Shown one piece after another: positions 34,076 through 42,705 of a stretch of 64,000 nt of DNA. The stretch's first letter is position 1; every line of letters starts with the position of its first letter. Below the pieces are notes generated by a model, which saw only the letters and a list, made by a program, of their open reading frames with translations, made no database searches and was not told the DNA's origin. This DNA comes from Herpetosiphon aurantiacus DSM 785 (GTDB lineage Bacteria > Chloroflexota > Chloroflexia > Chloroflexales > Herpetosiphonaceae): positions 1,751,199 through 1,815,198 of the forward strand of contig CP000875.1 in assembly GCA_000018565.1 (NCBI GenBank), given 5' to 3'. The translations under genes and the position numbers were made by a program.

Positions 34076-34720
34076 ATGTTGGATTTGAACCAATGGCAAG
34101 CGCGGTTTGCAACCTGGATTGAGCAAGAGCTTGGTCAGGCTGATGTTTCGCACGATCCTGAACATATTCGGCGGGTCGTGCGCAATGCTCAATTAATTCA
34201 GGCTGAAGCGGGCGGCGATTTAGCGGTCATTATTCCGGCTGCTTGGTTACACGATTGTGTGGTTGTTTCTAAGGCCTCGCCGTTACGCAGCCAAGCCTCA
34301 CGCATGGCCGCCGAACACGCAACCCAATGGCTGGCCAGCCAAGGCTATCCCGAACAGTATTTGCCAGCGATCAACCATGCGATTGCTGCTCACAGCTTCT
34401 CTGCCAACATTCAGCCAGAAACTTTAGAGGCGCAAATCGTTCAAGATGCCGATCGGCTTGATTCGCTTGGCGCGATTGGCTTAGCCCGTTGTTTGATGCT
34501 CAGTGTTGAGCTTGGCCGACGGCTCTACGATCCGCAGCAGCCAATTCCGCGCACCCGCCCAGCCGATGATCAAATTAACAGTATCGACCATTTTTATACC
34601 AAACTCTTAAAACTGCCACAAACAATGCAAACAGCCACAGGCCGTGCATTAGCAGAACAACGAACTGGTATTCTCAACCAATTCCTAGATCAATTAGCGC
34701 AAGAAGTTGGGGAATCGTAG
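34076..34720 (+). CDS. HD-domain phosphohydrolase (YedJ-like)
   Basis: A 214-residue HD hydrolase. The metal-binding residues are visible in order: H (SHDPEHIRRVV), HD (AAWLHDCVVV) and the distal D (QDADRLDSLGAIG). This matches the YedJ/YpgQ group, which acts on (d)NTPs or nucleotides. It overlaps no other gene but starts one base after the glycosyltransferase stop, so it is coupled to it. Confidence 0.85.
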   Translation: MLDLNQWQARFATWIEQELGQADVSHDPEHIRRVVRNAQLIQAEAGGDLAVIIPAAWLHDCVVVSKASPLRSQASRMAAEHATQWLASQGYPEQYLPAINHAIAAHSFSANIQPETLEAQIVQDADRLDSLGAIGLARCLMLSVELGRRLYDPQQPIPRTRPADDQINSIDHFYTKLLKLPQTMQTATGRALAEQRTGILNQFLDQLAQEVGES

Positions 34721-34762
34721 CAATGATTCTCTCTTTGGTTTAGCTTTTGCTCGCTTAGTAGC

Positions 34763-34798
34763 CGTGGGTAGAACACAACACAACCCGTACTACCCACG
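34763..34798. terminator. Bidirectional hairpin between convergent genes
   Basis: CGTGGGTAG (34763-34771) and CTACCCACG (34790-34798) form a 9-bp stem, positioned between the HD hydrolase stop and the convergent anti-sigma gene stop. Confidence 0.55.
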
Positions 34799-34802
34799 CG
34801 TG

Positions 34803-35438
34803 CTAATTGAGAATTTTGATCTTCAAACGAGCCAATTCTTCAATCGGGATTCGATCAAACAAGACAAACCCATCGGCATCGGTTGTGCCGTTATTTTCAT
34901 AGGTTGGCGAAACCACCATCACTTGGGTTCCAGCTTGATCAAAGGGATCGCGCTCGGGCACTTGAATGTAGCAGTGCAAAACCGCATGTTTGGGTTGCAT
35001 ACTCTCATACATTTCAATCGTCACATCGGGAATGCTCACCGATGATTGGCGATAGGTGCCGATCAAACGTTGACCGCGCATTTGGCCCGTATATTGCAAT
35101 TGAATTTGCATATGTTTGAGCATTTCGTCGGAGAACTCAATCATAAAACGGTAGCCCACGGTTTCGGGCGCAGCGCTAGTTATCAACGAATGCTGGCGCA
35201 AGAACTTCAATGACGGCGCAGGAATGTTATCAACCAGCGAGAGCGAATTGCTGTACAACGCATAACTCGCATCCAAGGCATCAAACAACTCGGCGCGACA
35301 GCTTGCGCATGTTTCAACATGGTCGGCGACGACTTGGAGCGCGGCATCAAGTGGCGCACCGAGCGCAACAGCATGGGCATACTCAACAAGACGTTGACGC
35401 ATAATCTCGTGAGATGCGGTCGGAAGTGGCGTGTTCAT
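34803..35438 (-). CDS. Soluble anti-sigma factor-like protein with zinc finger
   Basis: A 211-residue protein. The N-terminal anti-sigma zinc-finger motif is ADHVETCASCRAEL (H40, C44, C47). No transmembrane helix follows; the C-terminal half (about 95-211) is a beta-rich domain resembling a carboxypeptidase-regulatory-like/CNA-B sandwich, ending RIPIEELARLKIKIL. Most such anti-sigma factors span the membrane; this one looks cytosolic. It follows the sigma gene by 21 bp with GAGGAA before its ATG, the classic sigma/anti-sigma operon order. How the sigma factor is released is not shown; the CHAT protease upstream is a candidate (inference). Confidence 0.75.
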   Translation of the reverse strand: MNTPLPTASHEIMRQRLVEYAHAVALGAPLDAALQVVADHVETCASCRAELFDALDASYALYSNSLSLVDNIPAPSLKFLRQHSLITSAAPETVGYRFMIEFSDEMLKHMQIQLQYTGQMRGQRLIGTYRQSSVSIPDVTIEMYESMQPKHAVLHCYIQVPERDPFDQAGTQVMVVSPTYENNGTTDADGFVLFDRIPIEELARLKIKILN

Positions 35439-35459
35439 GGTAGTTCCTCACCAAAATAG

Positions 35460-36239
35460 TTATTCGTAAGCAATCCCTAGATCAGTGGCAACAGCTTGCC
35501 AGCGTGGATCGTCACGCAACCGCTTGATTGCTCGGCTGCGCAGGGTATGCACATGGCTTACGGTAGTTTCCAACGTCCGGCTAATCGCATTGTCATCAAG
35601 GCCAGTAATATATTTGAGCCACAATGCGGCTAATTGATTGTGTGAACGTGGGTGTTCACGTAGATATGCATTTAAACAGGCTGAGATTCGCTCCTTGGTT
35701 TCATGTTGAATCACCACCGTTGCGGGAGCGATGCTTTGGGTGTCTTCCAACACATCGTAACGGTTTTGACCCTCATCATTCATACTCGGTTGATCTAATG
35801 AATCAGCGGGATATTTTGTCCAACGGCGTAAGCTGCGCAAGGCATTGTTCATTTGTAAACGCACAAACTCCCAAAATGCGCCAGGCTTGCGGCAATCGTC
35901 AAAATGTTTGAGGACACGTTCGATCGTAGCTTGGGCGATTTCCTCGGCTGGTTCAAAACGTTTAAGCATGGCATAGCTATAGACCATGCGGAAAAGCTCC
36001 GTATAGCCATCCTCGCGCCGACTTAGCCCTTCGCGTCCAGAACAGGCATCGTATAACGACACCATGTAGGTACAGATCAAGGCTTGATCAAGGGTTCCTT
36101 GAAAATCGGTCGCGCGACGGCGCACAGTTCGTTGTACCAGCTCGTCGATTGAGAGCAGTGTCCATCCATATTTTTTGATGAGAAGAGTTGCACGTTCGGT
36201 ATAGAGCTGCTCGCTATCAGATAATTGGGTCTCGAACAT
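35460..36239 (-). CDS. ECF-like RNA polymerase sigma factor
   Basis: A 259-residue sigma-70-family protein. The sigma-2-like region contains AEEIAQATIERVLKHFDD and FWEFVRLQMNNALRSLRRW. Sigma-4 (about 190-250) is LAALWLKYITGLDDNAISRT followed by SHVHTLRSRAIKRLRD. There is an extra ~60-residue N-terminal extension compared with short ECF factors. ATG 36239 is chosen over the GTG three codons upstream because AAAGG has proper spacing only to the ATG. It lies between the CHAT-TPR gene and the anti-sigma gene, all on one strand. Target promoters are unknown. Confidence 0.85.
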   Translation of the reverse strand: MFETQLSDSEQLYTERATLLIKKYGWTLLSIDELVQRTVRRRATDFQGTLDQALICTYMVSLYDACSGREGLSRREDGYTELFRMVYSYAMLKRFEPAEEIAQATIERVLKHFDDCRKPGAFWEFVRLQMNNALRSLRRWTKYPADSLDQPSMNDEGQNRYDVLEDTQSIAPATVVIQHETKERISACLNAYLREHPRSHNQLAALWLKYITGLDDNAISRTLETTVSHVHTLRSRAIKRLRDDPRWQAVATDLGIAYE

Positions 36240-36263
36240 GGTGCGCACCTTTGCTTTCAGGCG

Positions 36264-36281
36264 GATGCTTTGAGAAGCATC
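36264..36281. other. Hairpin between CHAT and sigma genes
   Basis: GATGCTT (36264-36270) and AAGCATC (36275-36281) form a perfect 7-bp stem with a TGAG loop in the 86-bp gap between the CHAT stop and sigma start. It has no T-run, so it may attenuate or process the transcript; its role is unclear. Confidence 0.4.
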
Positions 36282-36325
36282 GTAAACATTTTACAATGGT
36301 CAAACGAACAATGGCCGCTTACACT

Positions 36326-38932
36326 TTAGGCTTTGCCAATCACCATAAAGCCAGCCCAAAAGCGCGGGTCTGCCAAAGGGCTTTCGCTGTGCTGGCCGTC
36401 TGGTTCGAGCGGAATTGCGCTAGCTGGTAGCTGCCAAAGCTGGAACTGTTTAATAATATCAGCCCGCGTCAAGTCACGTACAGCGATGACGGCATGTTTG
36501 AGTGCTATAGCAATGCGTACTCCGGCCTGCAATTCACGGTAAAAACGATCCATCACGAACAACGCCGCTACATCCGAGGCGTTCCACAACGAGCAGAGTA
36601 AACTACGGGTTCCGGCATATAAAAATGCCCGTTGTAGGCCATATTGATCGTCGCTGACCGCCACAAAACTGCGTCCACTGACACAAGCACTTAACACTAC
36701 CAAATCTGTGTCAATTTCAACCTGATCCATAATCGTTTGGGCGCTTAGCGTTTCGTGGCCAAGAATCAAGTGCGAATTTAATGGCTGTTGAGCATCGTAC
36801 ACACAGTGCGAGGCGATGTGAATAATTCGCGCATCGTGGGCATAGCGCAAAAACTGATCGGTGGCTAATGCGCCTGTCCATGCTTGCCCACCCACTAATT
36901 TGGCAATTTCTTGGGCTTCGTGTTCAGCATAGGTCAGGGCTTCGGCTCCGACGCTGTTGTAGCCAAAACAATAGTGCTGAGTTTGGCTGCTGGCGGCGCG
37001 ACCTAAGGCATAGCGCACCAAAATAGTGGCACTAGGAGCCAAGGCAATCGCTGGGTTTTCTTCGCGCACCAACCAATTGCCGTCGCTAGTTTGCAAGGCC
37101 ATAAATGGTACATCGTGTAGCGGACCATGCGGCACAACATACACCAAATCAACTGTCGCCAACATGGCTTCGTATGGCTCGATTAATGCTTGCGAAATGG
37201 CCTTCAAAATCCGAGGTTGTAGCAAGCGATGATGCCCGCCATGGCCGCGCGTTAGATTCAATGGATTGAAGCTATGCTGATGAATCGTGGCATTGTTGGC
37301 CGTAATTGCCACACTATACAAGGCTGGATCAAGGCTGAAATGATGTAAAATGGGTGATTTGCGTTCGGCCAACGCTGCCAAGAAACGCAATGATCGACCT
37401 AATACGCCAACCGTAAAGTATTCGATCACCGCTGTGCGTTGGTCAAGTTGGGCTTGAATTTCGGCCAAATCGGCACATTGCTGCGAAAGCTCAATTGCGG
37501 TACTTTCATCGCCAGCTTGCAGCGCATCAAGGAAGGCTCGCGAACGTGCTCGCTCGATATAATTGACTGCTTGAGCCGCATCGCCGCGCTCAATACATAG
37601 CACAACCATATGCTCATAAACCTGTTGGGCTGTACTAATCAAGCCCAATTTGGTATCTTCATCGCCGAACGAGGTGCGTAAATCTTCAATAATTGCGATC
37701 GATTCGGCAAAGGCGGCGTAGGCTGCATCAATTGCCCCGCTCCGCCGTTCAGCATCGCCGCGCTGATTGAGAATCAGGGCTAATTCATGGCGATTGTTGT
37801 GTTGGCGGGCTAAGGCTTCGGCTTGAGCATAAATTTCCAAGGCCGTTTGATACTCGTGCATACTGCAATAGAGCAAGCCCAAAAATGCCAACGAATCGCG
37901 CAGACTATCATCATTGGGCACAACGCTGGCCCGCGCCGCCTCAATACTAATTTGATAGGCTTGTTCGCTGGCCGGCAAATCGCCTGCTAAATGCTTCAAA
38001 AAGCCAATATGCCAATACAAATTGGCCAAATCGCCGATCGTATCGAGGGTTTCGTAGAGCGCCGCCGAGCGTGAAAAATAGCTATCGGCCTCATCCCAAC
38101 GGCACAAATAGAGCAAATTCGAGCCAACTTCGTAGAGCGCATGCGCCTCGCGATAGCGATTGCCCGCCCGTTGTAAGGCTTCGAGCGCTTGTAAACTTAG
38201 CTCCAAGGCGTATTCTGGGCGTTGTAGTTGGTTGGATAAAATGCTCTGATTGAGCAAACTGTGGCCTTGATAGAGCCAATTTTGCACCTGCTGAGCGTGT
38301 TGATGTTGCTCAATATAATGTTGAATCGCCTGATCGTAGGCTCCGCGAAACCATGCTAATGTGCCCATACTGTTGATCACCATCGGCACTAAATCGGCTT
38401 CAAGCTGGATATCATCGCGTAATTGTTGTAATAAGCTTTGGGCGGTATCATACTGACGTTCAAGCCGCATGGTGATAATCGCCTTGTAGAGCATCAGCAG
38501 TTGCTGTTGGCGCAGATTGACTTGCGGAATGCTGGTGGCTTTTTCGAGCACTGCGGCGATGGTTGGCCAATCGCGGCGAGCCGAAAGCACTTCCAAATAT
38601 TCCTCAAGGTAGTAGAGCCAGCGTTGGAGTTCAAATTGCCAAGCTTCAGCCTCTAGACGATTGAGTTGTTGCTGGCTATACTCAAAGGCGGCAGCAAAGA
38701 CTTCGTGCTCACGATAAGGTCGTTCATTTAAGCTAGGTGCTTCGCGTAGTTGATACCAACCATGATGGGGGTGTTCAATGACCAAGGCGCTTTGCCAAAA
38801 GCGTTCGATCTGTTCGGGTGAATAAGGCGTTAGGTGAGCCAACTGAGCCGAATCACACCAACGCAGGAGCCAGATGTAAGACGTAAGTGCCGGTGTAACC
38901 GTTGATTCGAAGGCATCATCAAGTAAAACCAT
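36326..38932 (-). CDS. CHAT-domain caspase-like protease with TPR repeats
   Basis: An 868-residue protein. The N-terminal ~100 residues look like a winged-helix-type module (FWQSALVIEHPHHGW). About ten TPR-like repeats follow (about 110-500), with many YxxAL and ALE-x-YAQAE patterns. The C-terminal CHAT domain (about 540-865) is a caspase/separase-clan protease. The catalytic dyad is intact: H709 in IIHIASHCVYD and C750 in LVVLSACVSG. ATG 38932 has AAGGGTG upstream; a longer form starts at 38968. It is a cytosolic protease activated by something that binds the TPRs, by analogy with other CHAT-TPR proteins. It lies upstream of a sigma/anti-sigma pair in the same direction. Confidence 0.87.
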   Translation of the reverse strand: MVLLDDAFESTVTPALTSYIWLLRWCDSAQLAHLTPYSPEQIERFWQSALVIEHPHHGWYQLREAPSLNERPYREHEVFAAAFEYSQQQLNRLEAEAWQFELQRWLYYLEEYLEVLSARRDWPTIAAVLEKATSIPQVNLRQQQLLMLYKAIITMRLERQYDTAQSLLQQLRDDIQLEADLVPMVINSMGTLAWFRGAYDQAIQHYIEQHQHAQQVQNWLYQGHSLLNQSILSNQLQRPEYALELSLQALEALQRAGNRYREAHALYEVGSNLLYLCRWDEADSYFSRSAALYETLDTIGDLANLYWHIGFLKHLAGDLPASEQAYQISIEAARASVVPNDDSLRDSLAFLGLLYCSMHEYQTALEIYAQAEALARQHNNRHELALILNQRGDAERRSGAIDAAYAAFAESIAIIEDLRTSFGDEDTKLGLISTAQQVYEHMVVLCIERGDAAQAVNYIERARSRAFLDALQAGDESTAIELSQQCADLAEIQAQLDQRTAVIEYFTVGVLGRSLRFLAALAERKSPILHHFSLDPALYSVAITANNATIHQHSFNPLNLTRGHGGHHRLLQPRILKAISQALIEPYEAMLATVDLVYVVPHGPLHDVPFMALQTSDGNWLVREENPAIALAPSATILVRYALGRAASSQTQHYCFGYNSVGAEALTYAEHEAQEIAKLVGGQAWTGALATDQFLRYAHDARIIHIASHCVYDAQQPLNSHLILGHETLSAQTIMDQVEIDTDLVVLSACVSGRSFVAVSDDQYGLQRAFLYAGTRSLLCSLWNASDVAALFVMDRFYRELQAGVRIAIALKHAVIAVRDLTRADIIKQFQLWQLPASAIPLEPDGQHSESPLADPRFWAGFMVIGKA

Positions 38933-39007
38933 ACCATCACCCTTGGTGTATGCAACGCCATCCAGCATGCCTAGGTTTGTGAGAGGCCAGGCAAACTATC
39001 CGCGTAA

Positions 39008-39036
39008 TTGAAGCAACATTCTAGTGCTACTATACT
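39008..39036 (+). promoter_or_regulatory. Promoter of the metalloprotease gene
   Basis: TTGAAG (39008-39013), a 17-bp spacer and TATACT (39031-39036) lie in the divergent gap with the CHAT gene. The start would be about 56 nt before the ATG. Confidence 0.65.
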
Positions 39037-39098
39037 CGATTTTGATCGGCTTTGCTACCAGAGTAGCCCTTGTTTTGTGACATTGGGGGAATGCGATC

Positions 39099-41129
39099 AT
39101 GTCCACACCACACGCCCAAGTTTATTTCAACCGCTACAATCTTTTTAACACTACGCCCAACCCAGCCCCAAGCGGCAATACCGATTGGTACACCAACCAA
39201 CCAATTATGCAACTGAGCAACCCGCAATTGACTCAACGCGTGCCAAGCCAAACAGCGTTGCTGACCAATTGGTCGTTGCCAAATGCCAATTTGCTCGGGC
39301 TGCAAGACCTCAATTGGGCTTTTTGTGTTTATGATCTTCAACAACAATTAGCTACGAGCGCCAATGCCGATGATTTGCCGAATGCGCCGCTAGCTTATGC
39401 CCAAGTCCAAGCAACTCACAATACCACCCAAAGCACGATTGCAACCAAAGTTTGTTTATTTAATGTGTTGGTGGCGATCGAATGGGTGCCGAGTGCTATC
39501 GAACTCAATCAATTGCAATGGGCTTTTCGGCGAGCTTCAGATTTCTTGTTCGACGTGAGCAACGGCACGATGGCTTTTGGTCAGGTGGTTTTTGGTGGTG
39601 TGCAGCATATGCGAGCTGCCGATATTCAAATTCTGGCCTCAAACCGCTATCACCCTCGCAGTTGGCGCGAAGGCCTCTACACCGATGCCAAGCATATGCC
39701 GATTCGCCTGGGGCGTGGTATGTGGGAGCGCCAAGGCAGCTTTAGTATTCCTTGGCACGAGCCAGAAGGCTATCGCGTGATTGTGCACGAATGGATGCAC
39801 TACGCCATTGGTTTGCGCGATCAATATATCAATTCAAATAATGCTGAGCACCCAGATTTGGCGCTGCCTTCATTCAACCCAACGGCTGAGTCGATTATGG
39901 CCCACTTGGTTGGTTCGAGCGAAGTCATGCGGATCGAGGGTGGCGATGATGTTTGGCAGCCATTCCGTGCCCAAACTGGCGCTGGTTTGCCCTATAGCGC
40001 CATGGCAACTGCCCCATTTGATCAGCCACGAGTTGGCCCCGAACGTCTGCCCTTGCCATTGCCCTTGTTTCAGCATAGTTTTGGCAGCAATCCAACTGCT
40101 GAAGTGATCAACTTACCAATTGCTGAAACCCCGTTGGCTGGCCTCAAACATGGTTGGGTGTATGTGTTGCGTGGCAGCCTGAACGATCCTAGCACGATTA
40201 TTCCCCAGGGTAGCCTTGATTCGCGGGTGAATTCGCAGGGCTTCAAGTTGCTGGGCGCAAATTCCGATGATTATGTGGTGGTAATTGGCGATCAAGCGAA
40301 TGGTTCCACGGCGGTCTATGTCGCGCAGCTTGAGGGTAATCCACCTGAATGTAACTGGCTTGAATGCACGCCCAGCCAATTTCCGCTGGTGGCGGTGATG
40401 CCCTATGGCTCAGTAACTCAAGGCTCGTATAGCGTCAAAGTTGTAACTGAATCGGGCCTAACTCCAACGGCGATTTATGTTGCCGCTGCTGGCGAACAAA
40501 ATGCCTATGCGGTTGATGTCAATGGGGTGGTCAGCAATTTGCCCTCGCTTGATGGCACTGCCCTGCTGGTGTTTGAAGGCCAAACTGGGATTCAACTGGC
40601 AGTCGCAGCCTATTCCGAGGGCGGCAATCCACCCAGCCACAATCCAACTGCGCCGATTCCGTTAACTGCTGGCTCCTCGGAAGGCAACTTGATGGTCTTT
40701 TTCAATCAAGCCGCCGAAAGCCGCGCCAGTGAACTTAACCATCTACGGGTGATTACCACCACGATGTATGGTTCGTGCAGTAATTTGCCTAATGCCACTG
40801 GTGGCGCTCTCAGTCGTGGCTATATTTTTGCCCTGGCCAGCAATGCCGCCTTGCCCAGCGATGTGGGTGCGAGTGTGCCGCTCAAACCAACTCTGGTGTT
40901 GAACTATGATAATGCGGCCTTGCTCAGCCTTGGTACAACCGCTGGAATTGCTGGCGTTTTGCAGGTGTACAGTGCTAATGGAGCCACGCCGCAAGCTGAA
41001 GCTTCCAAGCATTTTGTTGATCGCGGGTATGTGGCTTTGGCATTGAACGCCACCAGTGCTAGCGGTTTATTCGCAAGCAACCCAACACCTGAATTCTTTC
41101 GATTGTATGGTCAGCAATTTACGATTTAA
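39099..41129 (+). CDS. Zinc metalloprotease with CLCA-like motif
   Basis: A 676-residue protein of no close family I can name. The zincin motif VIVHEWMHYAIGLRDQY gives H230, catalytic E231, H234 and, eleven residues after the first His, D241. This matches the HExxHxxxGxxD(E/Q) layout of CLCA-type metalloproteases, which use His, His and Asp as ligands. Upstream lies an alpha/beta segment (about 120-220; NVLVAIEWVPSAIELNQ). Downstream are ~400 residues of Ser/Asn/Gly-rich beta structure. No signal peptide is visible, so secretion, if any, is non-classical. A TGGGGGA box lies 8 nt before the ATG. It is divergent from the CHAT protease gene. Confidence 0.75.
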   Translation: MSTPHAQVYFNRYNLFNTTPNPAPSGNTDWYTNQPIMQLSNPQLTQRVPSQTALLTNWSLPNANLLGLQDLNWAFCVYDLQQQLATSANADDLPNAPLAYAQVQATHNTTQSTIATKVCLFNVLVAIEWVPSAIELNQLQWAFRRASDFLFDVSNGTMAFGQVVFGGVQHMRAADIQILASNRYHPRSWREGLYTDAKHMPIRLGRGMWERQGSFSIPWHEPEGYRVIVHEWMHYAIGLRDQYINSNNAEHPDLALPSFNPTAESIMAHLVGSSEVMRIEGGDDVWQPFRAQTGAGLPYSAMATAPFDQPRVGPERLPLPLPLFQHSFGSNPTAEVINLPIAETPLAGLKHGWVYVLRGSLNDPSTIIPQGSLDSRVNSQGFKLLGANSDDYVVVIGDQANGSTAVYVAQLEGNPPECNWLECTPSQFPLVAVMPYGSVTQGSYSVKVVTESGLTPTAIYVAAAGEQNAYAVDVNGVVSNLPSLDGTALLVFEGQTGIQLAVAAYSEGGNPPSHNPTAPIPLTAGSSEGNLMVFFNQAAESRASELNHLRVITTTMYGSCSNLPNATGGALSRGYIFALASNAALPSDVGASVPLKPTLVLNYDNAALLSLGTTAGIAGVLQVYSANGATPQAEASKHFVDRGYVALALNATSASGLFASNPTPEFFRLYGQQFTI

Positions 41130-41196
41130 TTGCAGCATACCCATAGAATTCGACTCGCGAACTGTCCTTGAGGGGTGTGATACGCTGTCGATTGAT

Positions 41197-41222
41197 ATGC
41201 CCTCGCCTGCGGGCGAGGGCAT
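41197..41222. terminator. GC-rich hairpin between convergent genes
   Basis: ATGCCCTCGCC (41197-41207) and GGCGAGGGCAT (41212-41222) form an 11-bp stem with a 4-nt loop, followed by GGGTTCTTT. Its CCCTCGCC core resembles the dispersed repeat at 59098. The following stretch holds two copies of CTATAGCCT (41242-41250 and 41256-41264). Confidence 0.6.
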
Positions 41223-41255
41223 GGGTTCTTTGTGCGATAGCCTATAGCCTTTATC

Positions 41256-42539
41256 CTATAGCCTCATCCCGATCTGCTTTGTGCTTTGCTCTAAGCGTAG
41301 CCCATGCCAGCAGTTGAGCAATAGGGCCATCGCGCTGGCAGCAATCAACCCACTGCCTAAGCGCAAAAGCCAAACATTGTTGATTACCACCGCAATAATC
41401 GCCAAGCCACTGCCCAAGCCATAACTTATAATCGAGATGCTGCTCAATTGCGGCCAAAATAGCTCACGGGCAGTGCTTGGAACATGCTGTTTGGAGTTAT
41501 TAGCACGGGCAATCCAAATCAAAAATGGAATAATTTTGTGCAACATGGTCATGATTGCCAGGCCAATCCAGCCTTGCATGGCTGCCATAAATAACACCTG
41601 AAATTGCTTAACCCCACTGTTTGATAACCAACCTAGGCTAGCAGCAATCGCCCAGCCACTACAAATGAGCAGCCATGCTCCTGCTACAACAAACAATTTA
41701 ATCGGGCTTTCAACGTGGCGGCGAATCCGATGCTTGAGGATAGTTTGTACATCAGCCAACCATGCGCTGATACTGAGCACGATTAAACTTACACAACTCA
41801 ACATAATCCATTGTGGAGCTTGATACCACAAGGCTAAACCAGTCGCATAGGCCGCAAAGTTCATGCTAAGCACCGCGACCCAGCGCCAACGGCAAACGTA
41901 GCCGTGAGCTAAAGTAAACATTGGCAACAAGCGATAACTAAGCGCCAAGGTGAGCGTGCTAAACCAACCCAAAACGCCCAACGTGGCATGACCCAACGGA
42001 CCATAGGCCACCAAACTCGGCCAAACGAGCATTGAGCGATTGATGACCAAGGCGATCCCGATGAGAAGTTGAATTGTTAAGGTCGTTAATGCTAAACTGA
42101 TTCCAATCGTCGTCACATCCCACTGTTGCGCAACCCATAACGTGCGGCCATAACTCGCCAAAATGCCCAGCAAGCCAAGACTCAGCAAAACTGCCCCGCT
42201 AATTAGCCAATGAGCTGCCGCTTGACTAAATGCCCAACTAAACAGGCCGCTGCCAACCACAAATGCGCCAAAGCTCCAATCGACCATGCCGCGCCAAGCC
42301 AAGGGTTGCTGTAACAGCACTGGCAAGAGTTGATATAAGGCCGCCAAACAAATTAAGCTAGCCCAGCCAAGTGTGATCAAGTGGGTCAAACTTAAGATGT
42401 TGGGGCTATAGGGGAAGCCAATCAACTGCGGCGCAATCAGCCTTTGCAAACTGGCCCAAACCAGCAAAAATCCTTGAGCAATTAGCAGCAGAGTCAACAC
42501 ATTGCGGGCGTGGTTATAGGTTTGGCTGGGCACATGCAT
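41256..42539 (-). CDS. Multi-spanning membrane protein, heme-copper-oxidase-subunit-I-like/NnrS-like
   Basis: A 427-residue protein with about twelve hydrophobic helices. Conserved-looking histidines sit inside helices: SLTHLITLGW (about 50), HWLISGAV, GHATLGVLGW (about 190) and MLHKIIPFLIW (about 365). The motif LYQLLPVLLQQ and YRLLPMF are typical of NnrS/cbb3-like membrane proteins found with denitrification genes. It could bind heme or copper through these histidines. It is divergent from the DUF1858/DUF2249 gene across a 166-bp region with a 13-bp inverted repeat, which ties it to the nitrogen-oxide module. Confidence 0.7.
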   Translation of the reverse strand: MHVPSQTYNHARNVLTLLLIAQGFLLVWASLQRLIAPQLIGFPYSPNILSLTHLITLGWASLICLAALYQLLPVLLQQPLAWRGMVDWSFGAFVVGSGLFSWAFSQAAAHWLISGAVLLSLGLLGILASYGRTLWVAQQWDVTTIGISLALTTLTIQLLIGIALVINRSMLVWPSLVAYGPLGHATLGVLGWFSTLTLALSYRLLPMFTLAHGYVCRWRWVAVLSMNFAAYATGLALWYQAPQWIMLSCVSLIVLSISAWLADVQTILKHRIRRHVESPIKLFVVAGAWLLICSGWAIAASLGWLSNSGVKQFQVLFMAAMQGWIGLAIMTMLHKIIPFLIWIARANNSKQHVPSTARELFWPQLSSISIISYGLGSGLAIIAVVINNVWLLRLGSGLIAASAMALLLNCWHGLRLEQSTKQIGMRL

Positions 42540-42606
42540 CGCATCCTCGTTTCAGCAAGCAATTAACCGATGCTTCAGCCTAGCAAATTGTGGCTAGCAA
42601 TGGCGT

Positions 42607-42641
42607 GACTTTTCTCACATGGCTTGGTTGTGAGAAAAGTC
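42607..42641. promoter_or_regulatory. Perfect 13-bp inverted repeat in divergent control region
   Basis: GACTTTTCTCACA (42607-42619) and TGTGAGAAAAGTC (42629-42641) are exact inverted repeats separated by 9 bp. The site lies between two divergent nitrogen-oxide-linked genes. The half-site order is inverted relative to a CRP/FNR box. It is a probable operator for a dimeric regulator not found in the window. Confidence 0.7.
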
Positions 42642-42705
42642 GCTGCTCAATCGACCTGCTGGCGCTAGACTCGGCATAGTGAGCTATTAGCGCAACGAGG
42701 TATCC

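Noticed and set aside
36326-38932. CHAT protease as part of a type III-E CRISPR system
   Set aside because: No cas gene, no repeat-spacer array and no Csx30-like gene are present in the window.
42607-42641. CRP/FNR binding site
   Set aside because: The TCACA and TGTGA halves are in inverted order and 9 bp apart, unlike the TGTGA-N6-TCACA arrangement.
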